A DNA stretch of 64,000 bases from Theionarchaea archaeon (GTDB taxonomy: Archaea; Methanobacteriota_B; Thermococci; Methanofastidiosales; SZ-28-30): contig JACVGT010000011.1 in NCBI GenBank assembly GCA_018992685.1, positions 62,001 to 126,000 of the forward strand, read 5' to 3'. A model generated the notes under the pieces. The model worked only from the letters and a program-made list of their open reading frames with translations, had not been told where the DNA came from and searched no databases. The translations under genes and the position numbers were made by a program. Below are positions 43,810-52,450 of this stretch, piece by piece. The first letter of the stretch is position 1; each line of letters opens with the position of its first letter.

Positions 43810-43826
43810 TCACTCTTTTTTTCTTT
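43810..43826 (+). terminator. Poly-T terminator of cassette 2
   Basis: TCACTCTTTTTTTCTTT, identical to 12187-12203 after the cassette 1 region. Confidence 0.6.
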
Positions 43827-43956
43827 GAAGCAGCAATTGACGGTCCATAATGGAGCGAATCCGTTGTGCATGATCGAGGATATTGGGCAACCTACCGTCA
43901 CTAGATTGCCCAAACCTTTATAAAGTATAACAGTGTTATATTTTCAGGAGATCGTC

Positions 43957-44331
43957 ATGTACTCACAACAGGTTATAGATCATTTTAACAACCCGCGTAA
44001 CCAGGGTCGCATGGAGAATCCAGACGGAGTGGGAAAAGTGGGAAACCCTGTGTGCGGAGATGTCATGTATATCTACATTAAGGTAAAGGATGATGTCATA
44101 CAGGACATTTCTTGGGAAACGATGGGGTGTGCTGCGGCTATTGCAACTTCCTCTATGATCAGTGAACTGGCCAAGGGCAAAACACTGGATGAAGCAGAGA
44201 AGATCACTAGGGGTGACGTGGCAGATGCGTTACAGGGATTGCCTTCAGTGAAGATGCACTGTTCAAACCTGGCGGCTGATGGTCTCCGGAAAGCAATTGA
44301 GGACTACCGGAACAGGAGGGGAATGGCATGA
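43957..44331 (+). CDS. iscU: IscU/NifU-like Fe-S cluster scaffold
   Basis: A 124-residue scaffold protein with the three cluster cysteines in GNPVCGD, MGCAAAIATSS and KMHCSNLA and the YSQQVIDHFNNPRNQG N-terminus. The second motif reads GCAAAIA where many IscU have GCGSAIA. ATG 43957 has GGAG upstream and a strong TATA (CTTTATAAAG, 43915-43924) about 35-40 nt away. Its end overlaps iscS, so both are made together. Confidence 0.92.
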   Translation: MYSQQVIDHFNNPRNQGRMENPDGVGKVGNPVCGDVMYIYIKVKDDVIQDISWETMGCAAAIATSSMISELAKGKTLDEAEKITRGDVADALQGLPSVKMHCSNLAADGLRKAIEDYRNRRGMA

Positions 44332-45500
44332 GACAGGTTTATCTGGATCATTCTGCAACCAGTGCAGTAGATCCCCGGGTCATTGAAGTCATGATGCCTT
44401 TCTTCGACGTGAGATATGGGAATGCTTCGTCTCTGCACACAATGGGACAGGAAGCCAACAGAGCATTGGAGGATGCCCGAAAAACTGTGGCCCAGAAGCT
44501 GCACTGTACCCCTGAAGAGATAATTTTTACCTCAGGCGGGACAGAATCCAATAATGCAGCATTCAAAGGCGCAGCCTTCACTCGGTTGAGAAAAGGGAAG
44601 AAGGGGCACATTATCACCTCTACCATTGAGCATGATTGTGTGCTGAACACATGCCAGTGGCTGGAGAGTCTGGGGTTTTCTGTCACATATTTGCCGGTGG
44701 ATAACTATGGATTGGTTTCTCCTGAGTCTCTGGAAGATGCCATCACGGGAGACACCATCCTGGTCTCCATCATGCACGCGAACAACGAAATTGGAACCAT
44801 ACAGGATATCAGAGAACTGGCCCACATTGCTCATGAACGCGACGTCTTGTTCCATACTGATGCAGTCCAGAGTGTTACTAAGGTGCCTGTTGATGTACAG
44901 GAGATTGGTGTAGACCTGCTTTCAGTGTCCTCTCACAAGATTCATGGACCCAAGGGTGTGGGTTGCCTCTATGTTAAGAAGGGGACGACTGTTGATCCTC
45001 TACTGCACGGGGGAGGGCATGAAAAAGGGTTCAGATCTGGAACGGAAAATATCCCCGGTATTGTGGGATTTTCAGAGGCTCTTGCCATTGGTGAAGAGGA
45101 AAGACCCAGAGAGATGCCCAGAATTGAAAGATTACGCGATGAGCTGATAGATGGTGTTTCAATCATAGAGAATTCCTGGTTGAATGGACACCCGAAAAGG
45201 AGACTCCCAATCAATGCACACTTCTGCTTTAGATTCATTGAAGGGGAGAGTCTTGTTCTTCGATTGAGCGGGAAGGGTATTTATGCTTCTACAGGCTCAG
45301 CCTGTTCCTCAAAATCGCTGAAGCCCAGTCATGTACTTCTGGCCATTGGGCTCCCGCCTGAAGATGCGCACAGCTCTTTGCGGCTAACTCTGGGGAGAGA
45401 CAACACTGAGGGCGATATTCAGTATACACTGAAAGTATTGCCTGAAGTAGTAACTGATCTGAGAAAAATCAGTCCATTCAAGGCTTCATTTCAAGAGTAA
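44328..45500 (+). CDS. iscS: Cysteine desulfurase IscS/NifS
   Basis: A 390-residue PLP enzyme: VYLDHSATSAVDPRVIEVM, SGGTESNN, DAVQSVTKVP, SVSSHKIHGPKGVGCLYV (PLP lysine) and STGSACSSKSLKPSHVL (catalytic cysteine in GSACSS). It supplies sulfur to IscU. The start overlaps the iscU stop (ATGA). All catalytic residues are present. Confidence 0.95.
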   Translation: MRQVYLDHSATSAVDPRVIEVMMPFFDVRYGNASSLHTMGQEANRALEDARKTVAQKLHCTPEEIIFTSGGTESNNAAFKGAAFTRLRKGKKGHIITSTIEHDCVLNTCQWLESLGFSVTYLPVDNYGLVSPESLEDAITGDTILVSIMHANNEIGTIQDIRELAHIAHERDVLFHTDAVQSVTKVPVDVQEIGVDLLSVSSHKIHGPKGVGCLYVKKGTTVDPLLHGGGHEKGFRSGTENIPGIVGFSEALAIGEEERPREMPRIERLRDELIDGVSIIENSWLNGHPKRRLPINAHFCFRFIEGESLVLRLSGKGIYASTGSACSSKSLKPSHVLLAIGLPPEDAHSSLRLTLGRDNTEGDIQYTLKVLPEVVTDLRKISPFKASFQE

Positions 45501-45583
45501 CACGATCGTATTTTTGGTGAAAATCACAATTAACAATGAAAATATTACAATCAATTCGGAAAAAAATGATGACAACCGAAAAG

Positions 45584-45591
45584 TTTATATA
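45584..45591 (+). promoter_or_regulatory. TATA box for RNA candidate A
   Basis: TTTATATA in AAAGTTTATATAGG, matching the promoter of RNA candidate B. Transcription is expected to start near 45612. Confidence 0.6.
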
Positions 45592-45611
45592 GGGGTATAC
45601 CTGTAGTAGAT

Positions 45612-45799
45612 CATAGCACAGCCAACACTGCAAGCAGGAGCCAACATTTCCTCCTTGATCGTTGGTTCTTTCGCCACCCCCGAATTGGCTAACAAGAAGA
45701 GCATTTGAAAACACGATCCAGCCAATCTCTGAAGGGGTGGTGAAAGACCAAGAAGTCGTGGCTCAGAACCTCCGGGCCACGACTCAACTTCCTTTTTTT
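45612..45799 (+). ncRNA. Candidate structured small RNA A (about 185 nt)
   Basis: A strong TATA box, a very long hairpin and a terminator stem with no credible reading frame. TTGGT-CTTTCGCCACCCC-ATTGGCT (45662-45690) pairs with AGCCAAT-GGGGTGGTGAAAG-ACCAA (45720-45751) in 25 bp with one bulge, one G-U pair and an internal loop. A second stem GTCGTGGC/GCCACGAC (45755-45783) is followed by a T7 run. Upstream, two AGCCAAC copies could pair alternatively with GTTGG. It is not RNase P, SRP or 5S RNA by their motifs. Being next to iscS may be coincidence. Confidence 0.6.
45755..45799 (+). terminator. Hairpin plus T-run ending RNA candidate A
   Basis: An 8-bp GC-rich stem (GTCGTGGC/GCCACGAC) followed within 10 nt by seven T. 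Confidence 0.6.
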
Positions 45800-46146
45800 C
45801 TGAACGATTGAATTTTATGTGATTGATCTTTGCGAGAATAATTTTCAATACACATTGTCTTGTCTGACATGAATGGAACTCTGGAGAATTCTATGTTGCT
45901 CAAAATTCCTTTGTCAAAACTCAGACATCTCCCTAAATAGGGAAGGTGAAAGAGATTTATAAACAGAAAAAGAACGTGGGCCGTAACAGAAGGTTTAAAT
46001 GCAAAATGAGAGAAAAAGAAAACTGAATCCCATTTACCTTAACTGAATCTGTGAAATCACCATCTGAAAGTACTGGAACAACATTTCCGCTCCCTCTTCT
46101 GGAATCTTCTTACTTGGATATGGTGAAGCTCAAGAGATTGAAATAA
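45800..46146. other. Intergenic stretch without a recognised gene
   Basis: AT-rich with two TATA-like elements (GATTTATAAAC at 45954-45964 and GGTTTAAATGC at 45992-46002) but no reading frame or strong hairpin. Together with 46147-46415 it looks like decayed DNA behind the caspase fusion gene. Confidence 0.4.
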
Positions 46147-46293
46147 CAAGGTCATGACCTAGCGTGTCACCTTGGATACGAGAGCTGGATTGAGTGGATC
46201 GAGGTGCCGGGAAACATTATTGATGTTGATGTCCTAGAGAGAAGGGTCAAATGCCCATATAGCCACATGAAACGTGTTAAAGGACGAAAGTAG
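46147..46293 (+). pseudogene. Possible gene fragment
   Basis: A 48-codon stop-to-stop frame without an early start codon, with protein-like composition (HDLACHLGYESWIEWIEVPG, later VKCPYSHMKR). I cannot assign it. It may be the remnant of a gene lost downstream of the caspase fusion, or chance. Confidence 0.2.
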
Positions 46294-46415
46294 ATGTAGC
46301 ATCTGGGAGATGGGTTTCTGAGACTGTGGGCCCTGCAAACAGAGATACTGGCGGCTTCATGGACATGGTTTCGGAGAGTGCAGCGGAAGATTTGCGGAAC
46401 TAGAGAAAACTGTGG

Positions 46416-48056
46416 TTAAACCATATAAGCCAGCCATTTGGCTGTTTCGGCGTCTGTAATCAGTGTTCTCACCAATCCTCCTCTAATAGCACCAAGTATT
46501 GCTTCCTTCTTTTCCTTTCCTCCTGCAATAGCGATGAGATTGACGCCAGGTCTTTCTGCAACTTCCTTCAGATCTTCAGCACTAAACGCGAAAAACTGAT
46601 CATAGTACTGTCCCAAGTACTCCCTCTGATCCTCTGATAGACTGTCTTTCATGAGGAACTGGCCGTCTTTGTTATACAGATGGAAGTTGATTTCTCCGAC
46701 AACGTCCATTTCCTTTAGCTTGTCTGGAGTTAGATTAGCCTTATCAAGAACGTAGGCAACGTTTGCACTTGTAGTAGTCGGCTGTCCAATTCCAAGGAGA
46801 AAGATGTCAGATCTCTTGGCCAATTCGAACGTCTTGCTGGCTTCCTTTCGAGCTGCATCAATGACCTTCCCACGGATTTCAGGCTCGAATACAGTAGGAT
46901 CAAGGTTAGGAAGGCGGTGAGCAAGAATGTTATCTCCAGTTATCTTTATCCTCAGCGGATCTGTCAACATATTGGCATCTATAGGTTGGGCAATATCGGA
47001 GAGGAATGCATTTAGTGGAAACACATCGATGTTATGCAATTCGCTTTTGTTCATCTGTGATATCGTATTGTACAAAGTTCTTCCGCAGCTAATCGAAATC
47101 TTGAAACAATTCTTGAGCTGCTGGTCTAAATACCTTGCTGCCTCAAATGCAAGGCTTTCAAAAGATGAGTCATTGGCAATTCTGACCACTTGAAGTCGGT
47201 AATTCGAATATTTCTTGGCAAGATCACTTTCAATTTTCTTCTTTTTTTCTTCAGTGAGAATTTCGACTCCCGAATGGGTCAAAGCAAGACTCGGTCCTCT
47301 CAGCCAACCTATCAGGACTGGATGCTGTTCATCATTGGATATTTTGGGAATTTCATTTGACAAGTAAAGCCAGAGTTCGTCTAGATCAACGGCTTCGTCG
47401 TCTCGAAGATCTGCTTTGCCCGTGAGTCCCTCAATCAAACAATGGCTTAGAATCCCATGGCCAATTCTACTGCTTTCTTTTGCCAGTTCATTGCACTCGC
47501 ATGCGGTAATAATTGCTCTTCCAACTCCAAAGGCATCCCGAAGGAATGATTCTCCAACTGGGTATCTCTCAACTTCCCTATACCCATCTTTTAGGAAAGT
47601 TCGTCCGCCAGCTGCACCACTATAACAGCAATCAAGTGTTACAATCGTCTTTTCTGATCTTATTCTGTCGAGTTGAGCTGCAAAGAACTTGAAATCTATT
47701 GCAGACGCAATGAGATTGTCAACATCTGTGTCACAGGGCGCAAGATACTTTGAAAGGCGATCATCTTGATATCCCTGAACTTCATCATGTTCATGGCAAC
47801 CGTGACCTGAAAAATGGATCAAGACTGTGTCGTTTTCTTGTACGCTACGTTGCATTTCTCTAATTTTTCTCAGTATGTTCCCCCTTGTAGCATTTTCGTC
47901 CACAAGAAGCGTAACATTTTCTGGAGAGATGCGCCAATAGCTCAAGTCATTAAGTACCTCATGGAGCATCTTGGCATCCTCTCTCGCCCAACTAAGAGAA
48001 GGAATTCTCTTATCTTTGTATTGATCTATTCCTATGATTAAAGCATATTCTCCCAT
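46416..48056 (-). CDS. Caspase-like protease (C14) fused to a SorC-type sugar-phosphate-binding domain
   Basis: A 546-residue protein. Residues 1-250 are a metacaspase-type p20-like domain: ALIIGIDQYKD, LIHFSGHGCHEHDE (catalytic His85) and TLDCCYSGAAGG (catalytic Cys144). Residues about 275-546 match the SorC/DeoR-type effector domain (PF04198): a helix-rich entry, ISISCGRTLYNTIS, SDIFLLGIGQPTTTS, VVGEINFHLYNKDG, and VNLIAIAGGKEKKEAILGAIRGG with LITDAETAKWL. The DNA-binding domain normally in front of this domain is replaced by the protease. AAAGGAGG 7 nt before the ATG fixes the start. Inference: a phosphosugar or related nucleotide ligand switches the protease. It stands alone, with decayed DNA on both sides, which suggests transfer. 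Confidence 0.88.
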   Translation of the reverse strand: MGEYALIIGIDQYKDKRIPSLSWAREDAKMLHEVLNDLSYWRISPENVTLLVDENATRGNILRKIREMQRSVQENDTVLIHFSGHGCHEHDEVQGYQDDRLSKYLAPCDTDVDNLIASAIDFKFFAAQLDRIRSEKTIVTLDCCYSGAAGGRTFLKDGYREVERYPVGESFLRDAFGVGRAIITACECNELAKESSRIGHGILSHCLIEGLTGKADLRDDEAVDLDELWLYLSNEIPKISNDEQHPVLIGWLRGPSLALTHSGVEILTEEKKKKIESDLAKKYSNYRLQVVRIANDSSFESLAFEAARYLDQQLKNCFKISISCGRTLYNTISQMNKSELHNIDVFPLNAFLSDIAQPIDANMLTDPLRIKITGDNILAHRLPNLDPTVFEPEIRGKVIDAARKEASKTFELAKRSDIFLLGIGQPTTTSANVAYVLDKANLTPDKLKEMDVVGEINFHLYNKDGQFLMKDSLSEDQREYLGQYYDQFFAFSAEDLKEVAERPGVNLIAIAGGKEKKEAILGAIRGGLVRTLITDAETAKWLAYMV

Positions 48057-48084
48057 TTCAATGCCTCCTTTGGGACCAATCTGT

Positions 48085-48213
48085 TCATATTTGCGTTGCT
48101 TTGTGCACTACTCTGAATTCTGGAAACAGATTTTCCCTCATACCCAACAACCTTTTCATCACTTCTCGAGTATCGAGAATTGATTTGGCGCATTCTTTGT
48201 TTTGCTCAAGATT
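48085..48213 (-). pseudogene. Possible short upstream reading frame or gene remnant
   Basis: A 42-codon frame ending 29 nt before the caspase fusion start, coding-like in composition (LEQNKECAKSILDTREVMKR, then LLGMRENLFPEFRVVHKATQ) but without a ribosome site. CCTTATAAG about 60 nt further upstream (minus strand, near 48270) would transcribe it as part of the leader. It may be the tail of a lost partner gene or an upstream ORF. Confidence 0.3.
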
Positions 48214-48570
48214 CTACTTCTTCGTGTTTTTAGGCGTCTTTTTTGCCCTGTTCTTATTTGAATGTATTGTCTTATAAGGCTTTCTATGCACTTCCTGCAG
48301 ATTTTTTGAGTGTCTTTTTATCTATTCAATGATCTTAGATCTTACATCGATATGAAAGAATAATCCTCAGGTACCAGAAACAGCTTTAGGATATACAAAG
48401 CAGACTGAACGAATAGAAGACAAATAGAAATGACAAAAGGAAGAATTTTGATCCAGATGGTGCCAAAGAAGAAGAAAACAAACAAGTTCCTTCAGCACGA
48501 GATCTCTTGAAATTTTCGCCCCTGTCTGTTCGTCTGAACTTGCTGGGTTACCTCCCTATCTTTTCAGCTT
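48214..48570. other. Intergenic stretch without a recognised gene
   Basis: AT-rich spacer between the caspase fusion leader and the EamA gene. Apart from the minus-strand TATA-like CCTTATAAG I see nothing in it. Confidence 0.45.
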
Positions 48571-49419
48571 TTACTTCTTGATAACCAGATATATCCCCAC
48601 AATTACCAAAGTGCCCCCGACACCAATGAGTAGTGTGGGAACTTCTTTCAAAAACATCACTGCCAACAGGGTAGCTCCCACAGGCTCTCCCAATATTGCC
48701 ACACTTACTACACCTGCCTTCAAATACTTCAGACAGTAATTGTACAGCGTATGCCCCAACCCCGAAGAGACCACTCCCAGCGCTGCAAATACGACATACT
48801 GCCACACGGAATATCCCGTCAGGGCATGTCCAAATCCCAGTGAAGTGACCAGTAGGAATCCAAAAGAAATGCAGTACACCCCGGACACGTAACTGAATGT
48901 GTCCAGATTCCTTCTCAAATCTCTTCCGATCACCAAATACCCCGCAAGCCCTACAGCGCCCACCAGAGCCAGTAGAATCCCCATCATGTTCTGTGAGACA
49001 GGGTTATTCAGTCCAATCAACACCGCACCTATCATGGAGATGATAATTCCAGCTACTGCTCTTCCGCTCAACGTTTCCTTCAAGAACACATACGATAACC
49101 CAGCCACAAATAAGGGAGAAGAATCCACAATGATGACGCTGGTGGCTACTGTCGTATAGAATAGTGAGGTGATCCAGGTGGCAAAGTGTACGTACAGAAA
49201 GAACCCTGACAGTATCAATGCAACCATATCCCTCTTGCCCAGCCCGAAAAGCTGATGGATCTGACCCCGGCCTACTGCGAGCACAACCATGCACATACTG
49301 GCAATTCCCAGTCTGTACGTAGCAATTACCAGAGGAGGCGCCTCACTCATTCTGATGAGAATAGATGCTGAGGACACAGCACAAATAGCCGTAAGTAGGG
49401 CCAGACGTGGGGACAGCAT
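48571..49419 (-). CDS. EamA/DMT-family transporter
   Basis: A 282-residue membrane protein with ten helices in two EamA repeats (SPLFVAGLSYVFLKETLSG closing the first; EPVGATLLAVMFLKEVPT in the second). These export metabolites or take up amino acids and nucleotide sugars. ATG 49419 is chosen because a TATA-like CTTTTTATGG about 25-30 nt upstream predicts a leaderless start there; in-frame ATGs lie upstream at 49443 and the frame opens at 49488. Confidence 0.85.
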   Translation of the reverse strand: MLSPRLALLTAICAVSSASILIRMSEAPPLVIATYRLGIASMCMVVLAVGRGQIHQLFGLGKRDMVALILSGFFLYVHFATWITSLFYTTVATSVIIVDSSPLFVAGLSYVFLKETLSGRAVAGIIISMIGAVLIGLNNPVSQNMMGILLALVGAVGLAGYLVIGRDLRRNLDTFSYVSGVYCISFGFLLVTSLGFGHALTGYSVWQYVVFAALGVVSSGLGHTLYNYCLKYLKAGVVSVAILGEPVGATLLAVMFLKEVPTLLIGVGGTLVIVGIYLVIKK

Positions 49420-49503
49420 TACATACCATCTTAGAATGTCCATAAAAAGGTGTCGCACTCCCCTTTCAGTACGCAACCATCTCCTCAAAAAAGGAAGAAG
49501 AAA

Positions 49504-50625
49504 TCATTCCTTTTTTTTCTTTTCAATAGTCACCAATTCGTACTCCAGTTCTCCAACCCCCAGATCAGCCGCCGCTGTCACATGGATATATGGATTCCGT
49601 TTTGTCACCCGTTCAAGCAGCCCTTTCCCAGGCTCCATGCCTTCTGCTGCAGAATCAGCCAGAGGGTTCTTACTCTCGATGATGTCTAATGCAGCCTTGT
49701 CAATTGCCACAGGATCATCTCCCGCCAGTATCCCCTGATCATTGATAATGGCTGTATCTGCGTGAGGATGGCAGTCACAGTGCGGCATGATATCAGTCAT
49801 AAAGGATATATAGAAGATCTTCCCCTTTTCAAAGGTTGAAATGGCAGCTTTAGCAGCCTCTGCCAGTCCTCTTTGCATTCTCTCCTCATCCTGTTCCATT
49901 CCTAACGCTTTATTCTCGCATGCTTCAACACACCGTCCGCATTTGACACACTTTGCACCGTCCAGTTCGAAAGTATCTTCAACTGTTATAGCACCGTGAT
50001 CACAGGCTTCAGCACAGTTCCCACACAGAATGCACTTATCCTGGAAGTGGATAATTGACACTCTGGCTAGGGCATGGATTTTTCCCCTCTCAGAGGTACC
50101 CTCCCTGTTCCGTGAAGATATGGCACCCATTCCCAGGTTCTTGATGGCTCCTCCAAATCCAGCCTGAATATGTCCCTTGCAATGTGTAACAACAATCATG
50201 GCCTGGGCGTCGTAGATCTCAGCAGCAATACCAATCTCATTCAATGACTCTCCTGCAGGAACCCGCACGTAATTCCTCCCGAAGAGCCCGTCAGCCAGCA
50301 CCACCGGGCACCCCACAGATAAGTGATTGTACCCCTGCATGTTGGCAATCTCCAGGTAATCCAGTCCCTTGGGTCTTACCGTATCCGTCAGAAAAGGGTT
50401 TCCACCCGCGGCTTTCACCGCCTCTACAATTTTCCTCAGGAAAATCGGCCGTAACCCTTTGTGTCCTCCCCGTGATCCAAAGTGGATTTTAATGGCGACG
50501 TAATCTCCTTCTTTGATGTAGTGAGAAAGATCTGCCTCTTTCAGGATTTGCTCCAATTTGGCCACCATAGAAACTTCATAACTAATCTCACGAGTACGTG
50601 CATCAGCAAAATACAACTTCTTCAT
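49504..50625 (-). CDS. DUF362 protein with two 4Fe-4S clusters
   Basis: A 373-residue protein with the DUF362 N-terminal part (VAIKIHFGSRGGHKGLRP, THCKGHIQAGFGGAIKNLGMG) and an inserted 2[4Fe-4S] ferredoxin unit (CILCGNCAEACDHGA and CVKCGRCVEACENKA), then CDCHPHADTAIIND and PVAIDKAAL. Widespread in anaerobes; the redox partner is unknown. ATG 50625 follows CTTTTAAATAAC at a leaderless distance; the frame opens at 50640. Confidence 0.85.
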   Translation of the reverse strand: MKKLYFADARTREISYEVSMVAKLEQILKEADLSHYIKEGDYVAIKIHFGSRGGHKGLRPIFLRKIVEAVKAAGGNPFLTDTVRPKGLDYLEIANMQGYNHLSVGCPVVLADGLFGRNYVRVPAGESLNEIGIAAEIYDAQAMIVVTHCKGHIQAGFGGAIKNLGMGAISSRNREGTSERGKIHALARVSIIHFQDKCILCGNCAEACDHGAITVEDTFELDGAKCVKCGRCVEACENKALGMEQDEERMQRGLAEAAKAAISTFEKGKIFYISFMTDIMPHCDCHPHADTAIINDQGILAGDDPVAIDKAALDIIESKNPLADSAAEGMEPGKGLLERVTKRNPYIHVTAAADLGVGELEYELVTIEKKKKE

Positions 50626-50891
50626 AGGAAAGCATGGCACATGAGTTATTTAAAAGTTGTTGTCTGAATTGCACAAGATATCCAGCAGCGTTTCATTCCC
50701 AGGATATGTCCTCCTCTTCCTTTCTCCTCTTTTATACTCTGAATACGTCTGTAGGATATCCCATAACTTTGCATTCTCTCTTCTACCTTATGATTATGCC
50801 CCATAATCATTTTCAGTGGACATCGCAGTGGTCGCCTCGTCAAGAATACCAGATCTTCATGGGCCAATGCTGAGTCCCTTCTGAAGAATTG

Positions 50892-51584
50892 TTATACTGA
50901 CAGATCTTCTGGCTTGAGATCGTCAACTTTTCTTCCCTGGGAAAGCAGCACCTGAAGCATTTGGAGCCTCTGTACTATAGTATTTCTGTGACTCATGAGA
51001 AATGTACATTTCTCGTCACCCTGTGCCTTGCACGTTACTTCTCTGGCTTCCAAGGGGACACCGAAAGACTCCGCACACCATCCTGCAGAATACCCTGCGT
51101 TGATATGGCAGATAGGTCTGTCTGTTTTCTCCTTTGAAGCCAGAAAGTGTTCCGCTTCAAACGAGCCAGGATGGTGGTATGTCAAGAGATAGGATTCATC
51201 TGAACTCGGTGCAGAAGCCGGAAGGATATTGACGAAGGCCCATCCACTATACGAGAAGTATACAGGGCCTGCTGAGAGTTTCTCTAGAGGATCCTTAATG
51301 CCGAATTTCCTGTGAAACTTCCTTGCTTCTTGTTCACCCACAGCCTTTCCGAGTTTGTAGAGGATCTGATCGGCTCCCTTCTCTCCATATACCTCTTCAA
51401 GAACATCCCTGAAAAACGCCAGGGAATCTGCACGCACCCACATATATCGATCTTTGTCTATTTCAATTCTTCCTCTCTCAGGAAGGTATGTCACATTCCC
51501 AAAGAATTCAGAAATGGTGACTTCTGCCTTTTTGAATGTGTCCACCATTTCTGGTGGGACTCCCGCCGCTTTGAATTCTGTCAT
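50892..51584 (-). CDS. V4R-domain protein, copy 3
   Basis: A 230-residue protein with a full V4R domain: FFRDVLEEVYGEKGADQILYKLG, HINAGYSAGWCAESFGVPLEA and VTCKAQGDEKCTFLMSH, the cysteine-containing signature of the XylR/BchJ type. It differs strongly from the partners of copies 1 and 2. GAGGTG before the ATG and a 9-nt gap to the Roadblock gene upstream keep the same cassette order. Confidence 0.85.
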   Translation of the reverse strand: MTEFKAAGVPPEMVDTFKKAEVTISEFFGNVTYLPERGRIEIDKDRYMWVRADSLAFFRDVLEEVYGEKGADQILYKLGKAVGEQEARKFHRKFGIKDPLEKLSAGPVYFSYSGWAFVNILPASAPSSDESYLLTYHHPGSFEAEHFLASKEKTDRPICHINAGYSAGWCAESFGVPLEAREVTCKAQGDEKCTFLMSHRNTIVQRLQMLQVLLSQGRKVDDLKPEDLSV

Positions 51585-51593
51585 TTGCGCACC

Positions 51594-51965
51594 TCATACC
51601 ACGGATGCAATCTCATGAGCAGTTCGCTTCATATCCAGGAAGACCAGGCCGAGCTTTGCATCCTTTCTTGCCAGAGCAGTCAGTACTGCATTCTCGCCTG
51701 CAGCCATTAAGACAACGAATCCAGTCTCTCCCTTGACATACACCTCTGATAGGTCTCCTCTAGCCAGTTCTTTGGCTGTCCTCTCACCCAGTGAGAGCAT
51801 AGCAGCAGACATAGCAGCAACCCTATCCTCTTCCACGTCTCGAGGTAGAGCGGAGGCAATCATCAATCCATCCACAGAAACAACGGCAGACGCTTCAATA
51901 TCGGGAGTAGTCCCCTCCAAGTCCTTTAACAGAGCGTTGAGCTCTTCAGTCTTCGTTTTCGCCAT
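51594..51965 (-). CDS. Roadblock/LC7-domain protein, copy 3
   Basis: A 123-residue Roadblock protein nearly identical to copies 1 and 2 apart from the first ten and last eight residues. ATG 51965 follows GAGGTG; the frame opens at 52013. A minus-strand TATA box (52061-52054) lies 90 nt upstream, leaving a leader of about 65 nt that contains an inverted repeat (TGCAC...GTGCA). Confidence 0.9.
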   Translation of the reverse strand: MAKTKTEELNALLKDLEGTTPDIEASAVVSVDGLMIASALPRDVEEDRVAAMSAAMLSLGERTAKELARGDLSEVYVKGETGFVVLMAAGENAVLTALARKDAKLGLVFLDMKRTAHEIASVV

Positions 51966-52062
51966 TTTCAAGACACCTCTCATCTCTATATCAAGTGCAC
52001 TGTTTTCTTCCAAAAAATGCGTGCATCCACCCTCTCTTTTAGAGCTATCAATCTATATAAAA

Positions 52063-52450
52063 TCTGTCTTTGTTAATTGAAGCAGAATGTAGAATTACTA
52101 CTCCTGTCTGAAATCATATGAAGCTGAAATGACGGGACGTGCCTTTCCTAGAGAATGATTGTACTACGTGGCTTACCCTGTCTATCCACATACCCCGGTG
52201 TTTCGAGTACATTTTCAAAGTTTCCCCTGCTCTTCAAGCTCTTCTGCATCCTCTACGGATATCTCCTGCTCACAATTGTCTACTTCGTAAATCAATCATC
52301 ATATCCTGGGGCAATTTCGACCTCAGATCAACAAGAAAGGAGTTTTGATTCTGAAAACTAAGGACTTGCTAAGAATATTAGACAATTCTTACCGTGGATA
52401 CCCACTGCCATTAACAACACCTTTAAATGGATGGATGGCTCATTACTCCC
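52063..52450. other. Intergenic stretch without a recognised gene
   Basis: Between Roadblock copy 3 and the acyl-CoA synthetase. One 68-codon frame (52155-52361) has no ribosome site or recognisable content. CCTTTAAATGG at 52419-52429 is the probable TATA box of the synthetase. Confidence 0.45.

Noticed and set aside
45585-45848. 87-codon minus-strand frame across RNA candidate A
   Set aside because: It is produced by the long inverted repeat and T-rich ends, lacks a ribosome site, and opposes the strong plus-strand promoter.
46416-48056. Reading the caspase fusion as part of a CBASS, CRISPR or other named defence system
   Set aside because: No nucleotide cyclase, Cas gene, CRISPR repeat or other recognised defence gene is nearby. 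The defence role stays a guess.
52155-52361. 68-codon hydrophobic frame before the acyl-CoA synthetase
   Set aside because: No ribosome site or TATA box at the right distance and an overlapping frame of equal length; not supported.
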